Source: Pseudonocardiales bacterium (lineage in GTDB: Bacteria > Actinomycetota > Actinomycetes > Mycobacteriales > Jatrophihabitantaceae). Taken from it: DNA of 9,689 nucleotides. Numbering within the stretch: the stretch's first letter is position 1; each line of letters begins with the position of its first letter. Location: positions 1-9,689 of the forward strand of contig JAVEEO010000014.1 in NCBI GenBank assembly GCA_030840415.1. The letters are read 5' to 3'. Below, in pieces: positions 1-6,800 of the stretch. The notes beneath the pieces were generated by a model that worked only from the letters and a program-made list of their open reading frames with translations, ran no database searches and was not told the origin of the DNA. The translations under genes were made by a program, and so were the position numbers.

Positions 1-1815
1 GGCGGCTCGGTGGACTGGATGTGCCTGCCCCGACTGGACTCGGCCAGCGTCTTCGGCGCCATCCTGGGCCGGCACGCCGGCGCCTTCCGGATCGCCCCGG
101 CCGACGTCACCGTGCCGGCGGCGCGCCGCTACCTGCCCGGCACGATGATCCTGGAGACCAGCTGGGGCACCGCCACCGGCTGGATCATCGTCCGGGACGT
201 GCTGGTGATCGGGCCGTGGCGCCACGACAGCGAGGTGGCGCCGGACTACCGCCGCACGCCCACCGACTACGACGCCGAGCGGGTGCTGCTGCGCACCATC
301 CGGTGCGTCTCCGGTGAGGTGCAGACGGTGATGGAATGCGAGCCGGTGCTGGACTACGGGCGCAAGCCGGTGCGCTGGCAGCACACCGAGAAGGGCTACC
401 ACCAGGCCTTCGCCCGGGCCGAGGGCAGTGACGTCGAGCTGCGGCTGACCACCGACCTGCGGCTGGGCTTCGAGGGTGGCCAGGCCACCGCCCGCACCCT
501 GCTCAAGGAGGGCGACGTCCGGTACGTCGCGCTGTCCTGGGGTGGCCGCACCCCGCCGGAGGACTTCGCGGACGCCTACTCCCGGGTGGTGTGGACCGCC
601 CACCACTGGCAGCACTGGCTGGCCCGGGGCACCTTTCCCGACCATCCGTGGCGCAGTTATCTGCAGCGCAGCGCGCTGACCCTCAAGGGCCTGACCTACG
701 CCCCGACCGGGGCGATCGCCGCCGCGGCCACCACCTCGCTGCCCGAGACCATCGGCGGCGGGCGCAACTACGACTACCGCTTCACCTGGATCCGCGACGC
801 CACCTTCGCGCTGTGGGGGATGTACTCGCTGGGCTTCGACTGGGAGGCGCTGGACTTCTTCTCCTTCATCGCCGACCTCGCCGAGCGCGACGCCGACCTG
901 CAGATCATGTACGGCATCGGCGGCGAGCGGGAGTTGGCCGAGCACGAGCTCGACCACCTGCCCGGCTATGCCAACTCCCGGCCGGTACGGATCGGCAACG
1001 CCGCCTACGCCCAGCGCCAGCACGACGTCTGGGGCGCGCTGCTGGATTCGGTGTACCTGCACGCCAAGTCCGCCGACCACCTGGACAACCGGATCTGGCC
1101 GATCCTGGGCAACCAGGTCAACGCCGCGCTCAAGCACTGGCGCGAGCCCGACGCCGGCATCTGGGAGGTGCGCGGCGAGCCCAAGCACTTCACCTCGTCC
1201 AAGATCATGTGCTGGGTGGCGGTGGACCGCGGTGCCCGGCTGGCCTCGGCGATCGGCCAGGACGCCGAGGCCGCCCAGTGGGAGCTGGCGGCGGAGGAGA
1301 TCAAGGCCGACATCCTGGCCCACGGCCTGGACGAGCGTGGCGTCCTCACCCAGTACTACGGCAGCACCTCGCTGGACGCCTCGCTGCTGCTGGCGCCGCT
1401 GGTGCGGTTCCTGCCGCCGGAGGACCCGCGGATCCGGGCCACCGTACTGGCGATCGCCGACGAGCTGACCGAGGACGGCCTGGTGCTGCGCTACCGCACC
1501 GAGCAGACCGACGACGGCTTCACCGGCGAGGAGGGCAGCTTCACCATCTGCTCGTTCTGGCTGGTGTCGGCGCTCTGCGAGATCGGCGAGTACCACCGGG
1601 CCCGCAAGCTGTGCGCCAAGTTGCTGTCCTTCGCCGGGCCGCTGGAGCTCTACGCCGAGGAGATCGACACCCACACCGGCCAGCACCTGGGCAACTTCCC
1701 GCAGGCCTTCACCCACCTGGCCCTGATCAACGCGGTGCTGCACGTGATCGCGCTGGAACGGCTCGAGGAGGACGGGGCCAACGCCGAGCCGCCAGCAGCC
1801 AGGTCCACCGGCTGA
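1..1815 (+). CDS. GH15 family glycoside hydrolase, trehalase-like (5' partial)
   Basis: Cytoplasmic inverting alpha-glucosidase of family GH15. It most resembles the actinobacterial enzymes that hydrolyse trehalose to two glucoses (mycobacterial Rv2402 type); a glucoamylase-like or other alpha-glucoside specificity is possible. The reading frame is open to base 1 and encodes Gly-Gly-Ser before the GTG at 10. The family's conserved N-terminal block (GSxDWxCLPR-DS-SVFG) spans that point, so the GTG is internal and the true start lies upstream of the window. Numbering from that GTG, residues 1-205 form the N-terminal beta-sandwich and about 215-585 the (alpha/alpha)6 catalytic barrel. Conserved blocks are RNYDYRFTWIRDA (252-264), GIWEVRGEP (383-391, Glu386 the probable general acid), EEGSFTICSFW (507-517), and LYAEEID (547-553) followed by GNFPQAFTH (561-569), which carries the probable catalytic base. 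Family assignment is very secure; the substrate is inferred from similarity. The gene ends at TGA 1813-1815, 108 bp before the likely PAP2 start on the same strand. Confidence 0.93.
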   Translation, partial: GGSVDWMCLPRLDSASVFGAILGRHAGAFRIAPADVTVPAARRYLPGTMILETSWGTATGWIIVRDVLVIGPWRHDSEVAPDYRRTPTDYDAERVLLRTIRCVSGEVQTVMECEPVLDYGRKPVRWQHTEKGYHQAFARAEGSDVELRLTTDLRLGFEGGQATARTLLKEGDVRYVALSWGGRTPPEDFADAYSRVVWTAHHWQHWLARGTFPDHPWRSYLQRSALTLKGLTYAPTGAIAAAATTSLPETIGGGRNYDYRFTWIRDATFALWGMYSLGFDWEALDFFSFIADLAERDADLQIMYGIGGERELAEHELDHLPGYANSRPVRIGNAAYAQRQHDVWGALLDSVYLHAKSADHLDNRIWPILGNQVNAALKHWREPDAGIWEVRGEPKHFTSSKIMCWVAVDRGARLASAIGQDAEAAQWELAAEEIKADILAHGLDERGVLTQYYGSTSLDASLLLAPLVRFLPPEDPRIRATVLAIADELTEDGLVLRYRTEQTDDGFTGEEGSFTICSFWLVSALCEIGEYHRARKLCAKLLSFAGPLELYAEEIDTHTGQHLGNFPQAFTHLALINAVLHVIALERLEEDGANAEPPAARSTG

Positions 1816-1923
1816 GCCCCGCGGGACCGGCGAAGCTGGCGAGCGGGACTCCGCGCGTGCCACGATGCGGGCCGACCGCGACCGATGGCCCCATTCCGGC
1901 CACTCGTCGGACATAGTGTCGGG

Positions 1924-2874
1924 ATGCAGAACCTCCAGCTCGGCTGGCAGCCGGCCACCCTGCTCTCGGCCGGGCTGTTCACCGCGGCGACGGCGAGCAC
2001 CCGGCTGTCCCGGCCGGCGGCCGGCGCCCAGGCGGGGGGCGGCGCCCAGGCGGGGGGCGGCGCCCGGGCGGCGGGCGGCGGCCGGGCGGCCGCCTACCTG
2101 CGCGAGGCCGGGTTGGTCGCGGCGCTCTACGCGCTCTGGCAACTGGCCTGCACGGTGTCGGTGCTGGGTGGTGGCGGCGCTTTCGGCCGGGCGCGCGAGA
2201 TCGTCGTGATCGAGCGGGCTGCCCGGCTGCCGAGCGAGCACGCCGCCCAGCGGCTGGTCACCGGGCACCCGCTACTGACCCAGGCGGCGAACTGGTACTA
2301 CGCCGCGATGCACTTCGCCGCGCTCGGGGTGCTGCTGCTCTGGCTGTTCGCCCGGCATCGACGGCGCTATCCCGAGGTGCGCAACGTGCTGGTGCTGCTG
2401 ACCGCGGGCTCCCTGCTGATCCAACTGGTGCCGGTGGCACCGCCCCGGCTGCTGCCCGGCTACGTCGACACCGCCGCCCGCTACGGGCAGTCGGTGTACG
2501 GCGTCTCGGGCCTGTCGGTGGACCAGTTGGGGGCGATGCCGTCGGTGCACGTCGGCTGGGCGCTGCTGATCGGGTGGGCCGTGGTGCGGGTCAGCCCCAG
2601 CCGCTACCGCTGGTGGGTGCTGGCGCATCCGGTGCTGACCGTGTTCGTGGTGGTCGCCACCGCCAACCACTTCTGGCTCGACGGCATCGTGGCCGCCGCG
2701 CTGCTGGCGGCTGCCATCGGCCTGCTACGGCTGCCGGTGCTGGCCCGGCTAACCGCCGGGGTGGATGACGGTGATGCCGGCCGGCGAGGCGCCGGACATG
2801 GCCGCCAGCGCCGGCCCGACCTCGTCCAGATCGATCGTGGCGGTGACCAACTCGTCGGGCCGCACCGCGCCTGA
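1924..2874 (+). CDS. PAP2 superfamily (PAP2_3 / IPC-synthase-like) integral membrane protein
   Basis: Multi-pass membrane protein of the PAP2 superfamily, in the branch that includes AUR1/inositol-phosphorylceramide-synthase-like proteins. It probably acts as a lipid phosphatase or phospho-alcohol transferase with its active site at the outer face of the membrane. Numbering from ATG 1924, the motifs are PPRLLPG (about 173-179), PSVHVGWA (206-213, active-site His) and NHFWLDG (248-254, His and Asp of the last motif). Hydrophobic segments lie near 61-80, 121-142, 152-170, 207-221, 232-247 and 253-272. The ATG at 1885 is also in frame and would add 13 residues; neither has a convincing Shine-Dalgarno. 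I chose 1924 because MQNLQLGW... is the more natural N-terminus. Residues about 34-56 are a Gly/Ala-rich low-complexity stretch from an 18-bp tandem repeat. The last ~42 codons lie antisense to the end of the alcohol dehydrogenase gene, are hydrophilic, and are unlikely to be part of the PAP2 fold. Substrate unknown. Confidence 0.85.
   Translation: MQNLQLGWQPATLLSAGLFTAATASTRLSRPAAGAQAGGGAQAGGGARAAGGGRAAAYLREAGLVAALYALWQLACTVSVLGGGGAFGRAREIVVIERAARLPSEHAAQRLVTGHPLLTQAANWYYAAMHFAALGVLLLWLFARHRRRYPEVRNVLVLLTAGSLLIQLVPVAPPRLLPGYVDTAARYGQSVYGVSGLSVDQLGAMPSVHVGWALLIGWAVVRVSPSRYRWWVLAHPVLTVFVVVATANHFWLDGIVAAALLAAAIGLLRLPVLARLTAGVDDGDAGRRGAGHGRQRRPDLVQIDRGGDQLVGPHRA
2023..2091 (+). repeat. 18-bp tandem repeat inside the PAP2 gene
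   Basis: Two identical 18-bp units (GGCGCCCAGGCGGGGGGC) lie head to tail at 2023-2040 and 2041-2058. A third copy at 2059-2076 has two mismatches, and a degraded partial copy runs to 2091. The unit length is a multiple of three, so it encodes GAQAGG, GAQAGG, GARAAG and then GRAA in frame. It sits just before the first strong hydrophobic segment, in what should be a flexible N-terminal tail. Confidence 0.9.
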
Positions 2875-3795
2875 GCGGACCAGTTCCAGCATCGCCGGGT
2901 AGTCGTGGGCGGCCATGCCATGGCTGCCCAGCCAGGCCAGTTCCCGGAACGCCAGCAGTGACAGGTCCAGCGTCACCCGGTCCGGCAGCAACCCCAGCTG
3001 GACGTGCCGGCCGCGCGGCCTGAGGGAGGCCAGGGCGGTCTGCACCACTGACTGGGCACCGATCGCGTCCATCGTCACCGCGGCACCGCCGCCGGTCAGC
3101 TGCCGGATCTGCTCGGCGACGTCAGCGTCGCCGCCCGAAGCGGCGCCGCCCAGGATGGTGTACTGCGCCCCCTGCCGGGTAGCCATCGACAGCGCCGCCG
3201 GGTTGGTGTCCACCGCGATCACCCGGGCGCCCAGCGCGGCGGCAATCATCACCACGGACAGGCCCACCCCGCCGCAGCCGAACACCGCCAGCCACTCCCC
3301 CGGCCGGACGGCACCGACGGCGGTGACGGCCCGGTAGGCGGTGGCGAACCGGCAGCCGAGCGCGGCGGCGCTGTCGTAGCCGAGCTCGTCCGGCAGCGCG
3401 ACCAGGTTCACCTCGGCGTAGGGAATGGCGACGTACTCGGCGAACGAACCCCAGTAGTTGAAGCCGGGCTGCAGTTGCCGGGTGCAGACCTGCTGGTTGC
3501 CCTCCCGGCACTGCTCGCAGTCCCCGCAGGCGCAGATGAACGGCACGATCACCCGCTGGCCGCGACGCCAGCCGCGCACGCCCGGAGCCACCTCGGCGAT
3601 GGTGGCGGCCAGCTCGTGGCCCGGCACGTGCGGCAGCGCGACGCCGGGGTCATGGCCCTGCCAGGCGTGCCAGTCACTGCGGCACAGCCCGGTGGCATGC
3701 ACCTGCAGGATCACCCCGCCTTCGGGCAGCTCCGGTTCTGCGACGTCGGTGACGACCGGAGCTTGACCGAAGCGGGAGACCAGGACTGCGCGCAT
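2749..3795 (-). CDS. Zinc-dependent alcohol dehydrogenase (MDR family)
   Basis: Medium-chain NAD(P)-dependent alcohol dehydrogenase, 348 aa, the normal length for the family; it oxidises an alcohol or reduces an aldehyde in the cytoplasm. Catalytic zinc ligands are Cys38 (GLCRSDWH), His60-Glu61 (GHE) and Cys148. The structural zinc site is complete: Cys90, Cys93, Cys96 and Cys104. The Rossmann nucleotide motif GCGGVG is at 173-178, and Asp196 at the end of the second strand (VIAVDTN) favours NAD over NADP. The start is ATG 3795-3793, with no strong ribosome binding site visible; the stop is TAG 2751-2749. It lies 31 bp downstream of the lipoprotein gene on the same strand, so it may be read with it unless the inverted repeat between them stops transcription. 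Its last 126 bp overlap the convergent PAP2 gene. Family is certain; the actual substrate cannot be told. Confidence 0.93.
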   Translation of the reverse strand: MRAVLVSRFGQAPVVTDVAEPELPEGGVILQVHATGLCRSDWHAWQGHDPGVALPHVPGHELAATIAEVAPGVRGWRRGQRVIVPFICACGDCEQCREGNQQVCTRQLQPGFNYWGSFAEYVAIPYAEVNLVALPDELGYDSAAALGCRFATAYRAVTAVGAVRPGEWLAVFGCGGVGLSVVMIAAALGARVIAVDTNPAALSMATRQGAQYTILGGAASGGDADVAEQIRQLTGGGAAVTMDAIGAQSVVQTALASLRPRGRHVQLGLLPDRVTLDLSLLAFRELAWLGSHGMAAHDYPAMLELVRSGAVRPDELVTATIDLDEVGPALAAMSGASPAGITVIHPGG

Positions 3796-3815
3796 GACCG
3801 CATTCTTACCAGCAC

Positions 3816-3843
3816 CGCTGGAGGACTCAGGAGTCCTCCAGCG
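3816..3843 (-). terminator. 13-bp perfect inverted repeat over the lipoprotein stop codon
   Basis: Arms 3816-3828 (CGCTGGAGGACTC) and 3831-3843 (GAGTCCTCCAGCG) are exact reverse complements with a 2-nt spacer, so the RNA would form a 12-bp hairpin with a 4-nt loop. The first arm on the minus strand encodes the last residues of the lipoprotein (ALEDS) and the TGA at 3829-3827 lies at the loop. There is no U-tract, but GC-rich hairpins without U-runs are often proposed as actinobacterial terminators. Its position, ending about 20 bp before the dehydrogenase ATG, also fits an operator or an mRNA-stability element. The repeat is certain; the role is not. Confidence 0.5.
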
Positions 3844-4417
3844 CCGCGCAGCTCTTCAGGCCGTAGCCGGTCAGGAACTTGGCGATCGGGGCGCTGTGGT
3901 CGGGCATCGCGTCCAGCGCCTTGGCGTCGGCAGCCACCGCGGCCCGGTCCTTGGCCTTGATGTCGGCGAGGAACTTCTTCAGGGCCGGCTCGGCGGCAGT
4001 GTAGTCGACCTTCTCCGGGGTCAGCCAGTGCGCGGTCAGCGTCGCCTTGTCACCGGACTTGGCCACCAGCGCCTCGGCCTGCTTGACGTACTGCGGAAAG
4101 AGCTTGAGCGTGCCCTCCACCGCCGCGCCCATGGCGGCGTAGTCCTCGGCACCGCTGGGCTGGGGAAGGCCGTCGACCTTGGTGGTGGTGTCGACGCAGA
4201 GCGCCTCTATCTTCGTCACGAACTCGGCCTTGGTCAGCGTCGTCGGGCTCGGGCTCGGGGTGGGGGTCGGGCTCGGCGTGCTCGAGGCCGGCGTCGAGGT
4301 GCTGCCGGCCGCCTGCGGGGCTGCGGTCGTGTCCTGGGACGAACCTCCGCATGCTGACAGGCCGAGCGTGGCGAGAACCGCCACGGGCAGGCAGAACTGG
4401 CGAAGGGTGTTGTTCAT
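3827..4417 (-). CDS. Secreted lipoprotein with Ser/Thr/Pro-rich linker and small helical domain
   Basis: Predicted membrane-anchored lipoprotein of 196 aa; function not recognised. Residues 1-22 are a type II signal peptide (basic Arg6, hydrophobic PVAVLATLGL) ending in the lipobox LSAC, so Cys23 is the lipidated residue. Residues 24-60 are Gly/Ser then Ser/Thr/Pro-rich, a typical spacer lifting a domain off the membrane. Residues 61-196 form a mostly alpha-helical domain with only two cysteines, Cys74 (EALC) and Cys190 (GLKSC), which could form a disulphide joining its ends; this arrangement recurs in hypothetical actinobacterial lipoproteins. The start at ATG 4417-4415 is chosen because AGGAG sits 6 nt upstream and because the signal peptide begins there; an in-frame ATG 29 codons upstream (4504) would bury the signal and precede the promoter candidate. 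It lies downstream of the response regulator on the same strand, which suggests a link to envelope sensing, but that is inference. Confidence 0.85.
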   Translation of the reverse strand: MNNTLRQFCLPVAVLATLGLSACGGSSQDTTAAPQAAGSTSTPASSTPSPTPTPSPSPTTLTKAEFVTKIEALCVDTTTKVDGLPQPSGAEDYAAMGAAVEGTLKLFPQYVKQAEALVAKSGDKATLTAHWLTPEKVDYTAAEPALKKFLADIKAKDRAAVAADAKALDAMPDHSAPIAKFLTGYGLKSCAALEDS

Positions 4418-4423
4418 CACTGA

Positions 4424-4428
4424 CTCCT
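4424..4428 (-). promoter_or_regulatory. Ribosome binding site of the lipoprotein gene
   Basis: AGGAG on the minus strand, 6 nt before ATG 4417. This is the clearest Shine-Dalgarno in the window, and it fixes the lipoprotein start over the longer in-frame option. Confidence 0.8.
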
Positions 4429-4446
4429 GGTTCGGGGGAAGAACGC

Positions 4447-4474
4447 ACGATAGCAAACACCCACTAAACGTCAG
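4447..4474 (-). promoter_or_regulatory. Candidate promoter of the lipoprotein gene
   Basis: On the minus strand CTGACG (4474-4469) and TATCGT (4452-4447) are separated by 16 nt and resemble -35 TTGACA and -10 TANNNT. A TG one base upstream of the -10 gives an extended -10 (TGCTATCGT). Transcription would begin near 4440, leaving a short leader of about 23 nt containing the AGGAG site. The stretch is also less GC-rich than its surroundings. It suggests the lipoprotein can be transcribed separately from the kinase-regulator pair. Confidence 0.45.
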
Positions 4475-4483
4475 GCCGTTCGC

Positions 4484-4519
4484 CACGCGGTACGCGGATG
4501 GCACGCGGTACGCGGACGG
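4484..4519. repeat. Two-copy 18-bp direct repeat between the regulator and the lipoprotein
   Basis: The 18-bp unit CACGCGGTACGCGGATGG (4484-4501) is repeated directly at 4502-4519 with one mismatch (T to C at the sixteenth base). It lies in the 120-bp gap 4418-4537, immediately upstream (minus-strand sense) of the lipoprotein promoter candidate. The adjoining GCGGGCGCCCGC at 4525-4536 is a 12-bp palindrome one base after the regulator stop. The pair could be a binding site for a regulator contacting two faces one and a half to two helical turns apart, or a slippage product. Confidence 0.7.
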
Positions 4520-4537
4520 ACGGCGCGGGCGCCCGCA

Positions 4538-5224
4538 TCAGGACAGGCGGGCAGTACCCTCGCCGTCGCCCGCGGTGACCAGGCCGGTCTCGTAGGCGTA
4601 GATGACCAACTGCACCCGGTCGTGGCGCTGCAGCTTGGCCAGCAGGTGGCCGACATGGGTCTTGACGCTGCTCTCGGCCAGGTAGAGCTCCGCGGCGATC
4701 TCGGCGTTGGACAGCCCGCGGGCCACCAGTAGCAGCACCGCGAGCTCACGCCGGGTGATGTCGGCCGAGGCGCTGGCGACGGCCCGGGCGGGCATCGGCA
4801 GCCGCCGGGCATAGTTGTCGAGCAGCCGCCGGGTCACTCGCGGCGACAGCAGTGCGTCACCGGCGGCGATCACCCGCACCGCCTGGACGAGTTCGGCGGA
4901 CGTGGCGTCCTTGAGCAGGAAGCCGCTGGCTCCCGCGCGCAGCGCCGCGACCACGTACTCGTCGAGGTCGAAGGTGGTGATGATCAACACCCGGCGCGGG
5001 TGGGGCCCGGCGGTCAGCCGGCTGGTCGCCTGCACCCCGTCCAGCTTCGGCATCCGGATGTCCATCACGATCACATCGGGGTTCAGCCGGCCGGCCAGCT
5101 CGGTGGCCTGCACCCCGTCCGCCGCCTGGCCGATCACCTCGATGTCGGGCTCGGCCTCCAGCGACATCGCCAGCGCGACCCGCATCAGGGGTTGGTCGTC
5201 GGCGATCAGGACGGTGATGCCCAT
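4538..5224 (-). CDS. NarL/LuxR-family two-component response regulator
   Basis: DNA-binding response regulator, 228 aa, standard length for the NarL/FixJ class. Receiver domain at residues 3-120: acidic pair Asp9-Asp10, phospho-acceptor Asp55 (VIVMDIRMPKLDG), switch Thr83/Thr84 (LIITTF) and Lys105 (FLLKD). After a linker, a LuxR-type helix-turn-helix lies at about 154-214 (ITRRELAVLLLVARGLSNAEIA..., then SSVKTHVGHLLAKL as the recognition region). The start is ATG 5224-5222, 16 bp after the kinase stop; upstream in-frame codons offer no better start and run into the kinase gene. It is almost certainly the partner of that kinase: phosphorylation on Asp55 would drive dimerisation and binding at target promoters. 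The divergent RND gene, the lipoprotein gene and its own operon are the natural candidate targets, inferred from position. Confidence 0.95.
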   Translation of the reverse strand: MGITVLIADDQPLMRVALAMSLEAEPDIEVIGQAADGVQATELAGRLNPDVIVMDIRMPKLDGVQATSRLTAGPHPRRVLIITTFDLDEYVVAALRAGASGFLLKDATSAELVQAVRVIAAGDALLSPRVTRRLLDNYARRLPMPARAVASASADITRRELAVLLLVARGLSNAEIAAELYLAESSVKTHVGHLLAKLQRHDRVQLVIYAYETGLVTAGDGEGTARLS

Positions 5225-5240
5225 CGTGGTGATCCCGGTA

Positions 5241-6470
5241 TCAGCGCTGGCCGGCGGGGATCGGCAGCTTGGCCAGCACCCGGGTGCCACCGGCCGGGCC
5301 GGCCCCGACCAGCAGGCAGCCACCGGCCAGCGTGGCACGCTCGCGCATCCCGATCAGGCCGTGGCCGGTCTGGGGGTCGGCCGGTATCCCCCGCCCGTCG
5401 TCGTGGATGTCGAGTTCCAGCAGCTGTGGCCGGTAGCGCACCAGCACCTCGGCATGTGCCGGGCCGGCATGCTTGAGGGCGTTGGTCAGCGCCTGCTGGA
5501 CGATCCGGTAGGCGGTGACCTCGACCGAAACCGGCAACGGCCGTGGCTGGCCCTCGATGCCGAGCCGGACCGGCAGACCGGCGAGGTTCATCTGCTCCAC
5601 CAGCGACGGCAACTGCGTCAGCTCGGGCTGCGGCGCCCGGCCCCCCTCGGCCGGGTCGGTCCGCAGCACCCGCAGCAAGGCGCGCATCTCGGTGAGCGCC
5701 TGCCGCCCGGCAGCCTCGATGGAGTTCAGAACCTGTTTCGCACGCTGGGGCTCGGTGAGGATCAGCCGGTCAGCGCCGGCGGCCAGCGCCGTGATGACGC
5801 ACACCTGGTGCGCGATCACATCGTGCAGCTCGCGCGCGATTCGCGCCTGTTCCTGCTGCAGCAGGCGCTGCTCGCGGCCGGCGTGCTCGGCTTCGACCTG
5901 GGCTTCCCTGACCTGGCCGAGCTCTTCTCGGGTGCGACTCAATTGCGTGGCGTATCCGAGCGCGCAGGTGGCGCCTATTGCCATGATGTATGCGAAGAAC
6001 TGGTCGTCGAAATCGCTGATCAGCCAGCCGTGCCGGGCCACGTCGGAGGACACCGCGCCCATCAACAGCAAACTCGAGGCGGCCGCGGTGGTCAGCACCC
6101 GATGGGTCACCGCGACGGTGTACAGCGCGATGAGCACCGCGATCGACAACGCCATGCGGGGATTGGCCAGCACCTTCTCGCCGAACAGGCTGGCGGCGGT
6201 GACTGCCAGCACCACGGTAGGGGCGCGCCGTCGCCATGCCAGGCTCATGGTGCCGATGGCGGCCAGGGCAGCCGCCGTGACCGGATGCGATGCCCGCACC
6301 TCGGTGATCAGGGCAAACCCGGTCAGCCCGATGGCCAGCACCGCGTCGCTGGTCAAGGGGGTGGGACCGGCAATCGACCGCACGCGCCCGACAGCGGCTT
6401 CGACCCACGGCATGGTGCGCGCGTGCACGATGGCAGTTCTAGCAGTCATGACGCTGGCCCCCGCTCGCAT
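5241..6470 (-). CDS. Sensor histidine kinase, HisKA_3 (NarL-partner) type
   Basis: Membrane sensor kinase of 409 aa. The N-terminal half (about 40-178) is a bundle of five or six hydrophobic segments with almost no extracytoplasmic loop, so the signal is probably sensed in or at the membrane. A coiled-coil linker (about 178-210, rich in Glu/Gln/Arg) leads to the HisKA_3 dimerisation domain with phospho-accepting His216 (RELHDVIAH). The HATPase_c domain follows: N-box ALTNALKHA (327-335, Asn330), DDGRG (357-361) and GHGLIGMRER (369-378). It phosphorylates the regulator encoded 16 bp downstream. The start is uncertain: ATG 6470 is the longest option. ATG 6449, seven codons in, has a GGGGG about 8 nt upstream and may be the true one. 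Ligand not identifiable. Confidence 0.93.
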   Translation of the reverse strand: MRAGASVMTARTAIVHARTMPWVEAAVGRVRSIAGPTPLTSDAVLAIGLTGFALITEVRASHPVTAAALAAIGTMSLAWRRRAPTVVLAVTAASLFGEKVLANPRMALSIAVLIALYTVAVTHRVLTTAAASSLLLMGAVSSDVARHGWLISDFDDQFFAYIMAIGATCALGYATQLSRTREELGQVREAQVEAEHAGREQRLLQQEQARIARELHDVIAHQVCVITALAAGADRLILTEPQRAKQVLNSIEAAGRQALTEMRALLRVLRTDPAEGGRAPQPELTQLPSLVEQMNLAGLPVRLGIEGQPRPLPVSVEVTAYRIVQQALTNALKHAGPAHAEVLVRYRPQLLELDIHDDGRGIPADPQTGHGLIGMRERATLAGGCLLVGAGPAGGTRVLAKLPIPAGQR

Positions 6471-6800
6471 GATGACTGTGCAGATCGTAACTCCGGGCGA
6501 ACGCCGGTAGGGAAGATATTTGCCGCCGTTTCTCGATTGTGTCGCTCATCCGAGCGAGTGCCGAGGTTGCGCGGTGCCGGGGCCGTCCCAGGGTTAGCCG
6601 AGGTCATCCTCAGGGGGGAGTGAATCAACGTCCTGCGGCGGAGGACAACGCGGTGCGGCGCCATTAGCTTTTCCTTGCGAGCCCGCGCCGAATCCGCGTC
6701 GCCAGCTCGGCCGGCCGCGACCAACCGGCGCGGCCGGCACCTTTTTCTCCGCCCGCTTTGCCGCGAGTGGGCAGCCGATGACCCGGGGGGTTGCCCTGTC
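6471..6800. other. Divergent intergenic region between the kinase and RND genes
   Basis: This 330-bp gap has no credible gene. The part next to the kinase (about 6505-6545) is the least GC-rich and contains TATCTT on the minus strand (6518-6513), a weak -10 candidate without a good -35. TCGCTC-ATCC-GAGCGA at 6542-6557 is a small inverted repeat that could be an operator. The half next to the RND gene holds a weak plus-strand promoter candidate (AGGACA 6642-6647, 17-nt spacer, TAGCTT 6665-6670) and the terminator-like hairpin listed separately. Being shared by the sensor operon and the transporter, it is the logical place for the response regulator to bind. Confidence 0.5.
6710..6746 (+). terminator. 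Terminator-like hairpin plus T-run in the RND gene leader
   Basis: Exact 10-bp arms GCCGGCCGCG (6710-6719) and CGCGGCCGGC (6729-6738) flank a 9-nt spacer and are followed after three bases by TTTTT (6742-6746). This is the shape of an intrinsic terminator on the plus strand. No plus-strand gene ends here: the nearest downstream gene is the RND permease 54 bp further on, so the element sits in that gene's presumed 5' leader. An upstream segment CCGCGCCG (6683-6690) is exactly complementary to 6726-6733 and would compete with the right arm. That would allow an attenuator-like switch, though GC-only 8-mers match by chance often in such DNA. Confidence 0.45.

Noticed and set aside
10..12. GTG at 10 as the start of the GH15 gene
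   Set aside because: The frame is open upstream to base 1 and encodes conserved residues of the family's N-terminal block, so the gene begins before the window.
591..1916. A 441-codon plus-strand frame overlapping the GH15 gene
   Set aside because: It is Arg/Pro/Ala/Gly-rich frame-shadow sequence inside a gene whose catalytic motifs are intact.
4246..4290. Repetitive stretch within the lipoprotein gene
   Set aside because: It is the codon pattern of a Ser/Thr-Pro linker, ordinary for secreted lipoproteins, without a clean repeat unit.
4418..4504. N-terminal extension of the lipoprotein from ATG 4504
   Set aside because: It would place 29 extra residues before a normal lipoprotein signal peptide and span the promoter candidate, while ATG 4417 has a good AGGAG site.
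4525..4536. GCGGGCGCCCGC palindrome as a terminator for the response regulator
   Set aside because: It is perfect but has no loop, so a real hairpin would have only about four base pairs, and there is no T-run; such GC palindromes are common by chance here.
4815..6623. A 602-codon plus-strand frame opposite the kinase and regulator genes
   Set aside because: The minus-strand translations contain all kinase and receiver motifs in order; the plus-strand product has none and crosses two genes and their gap.
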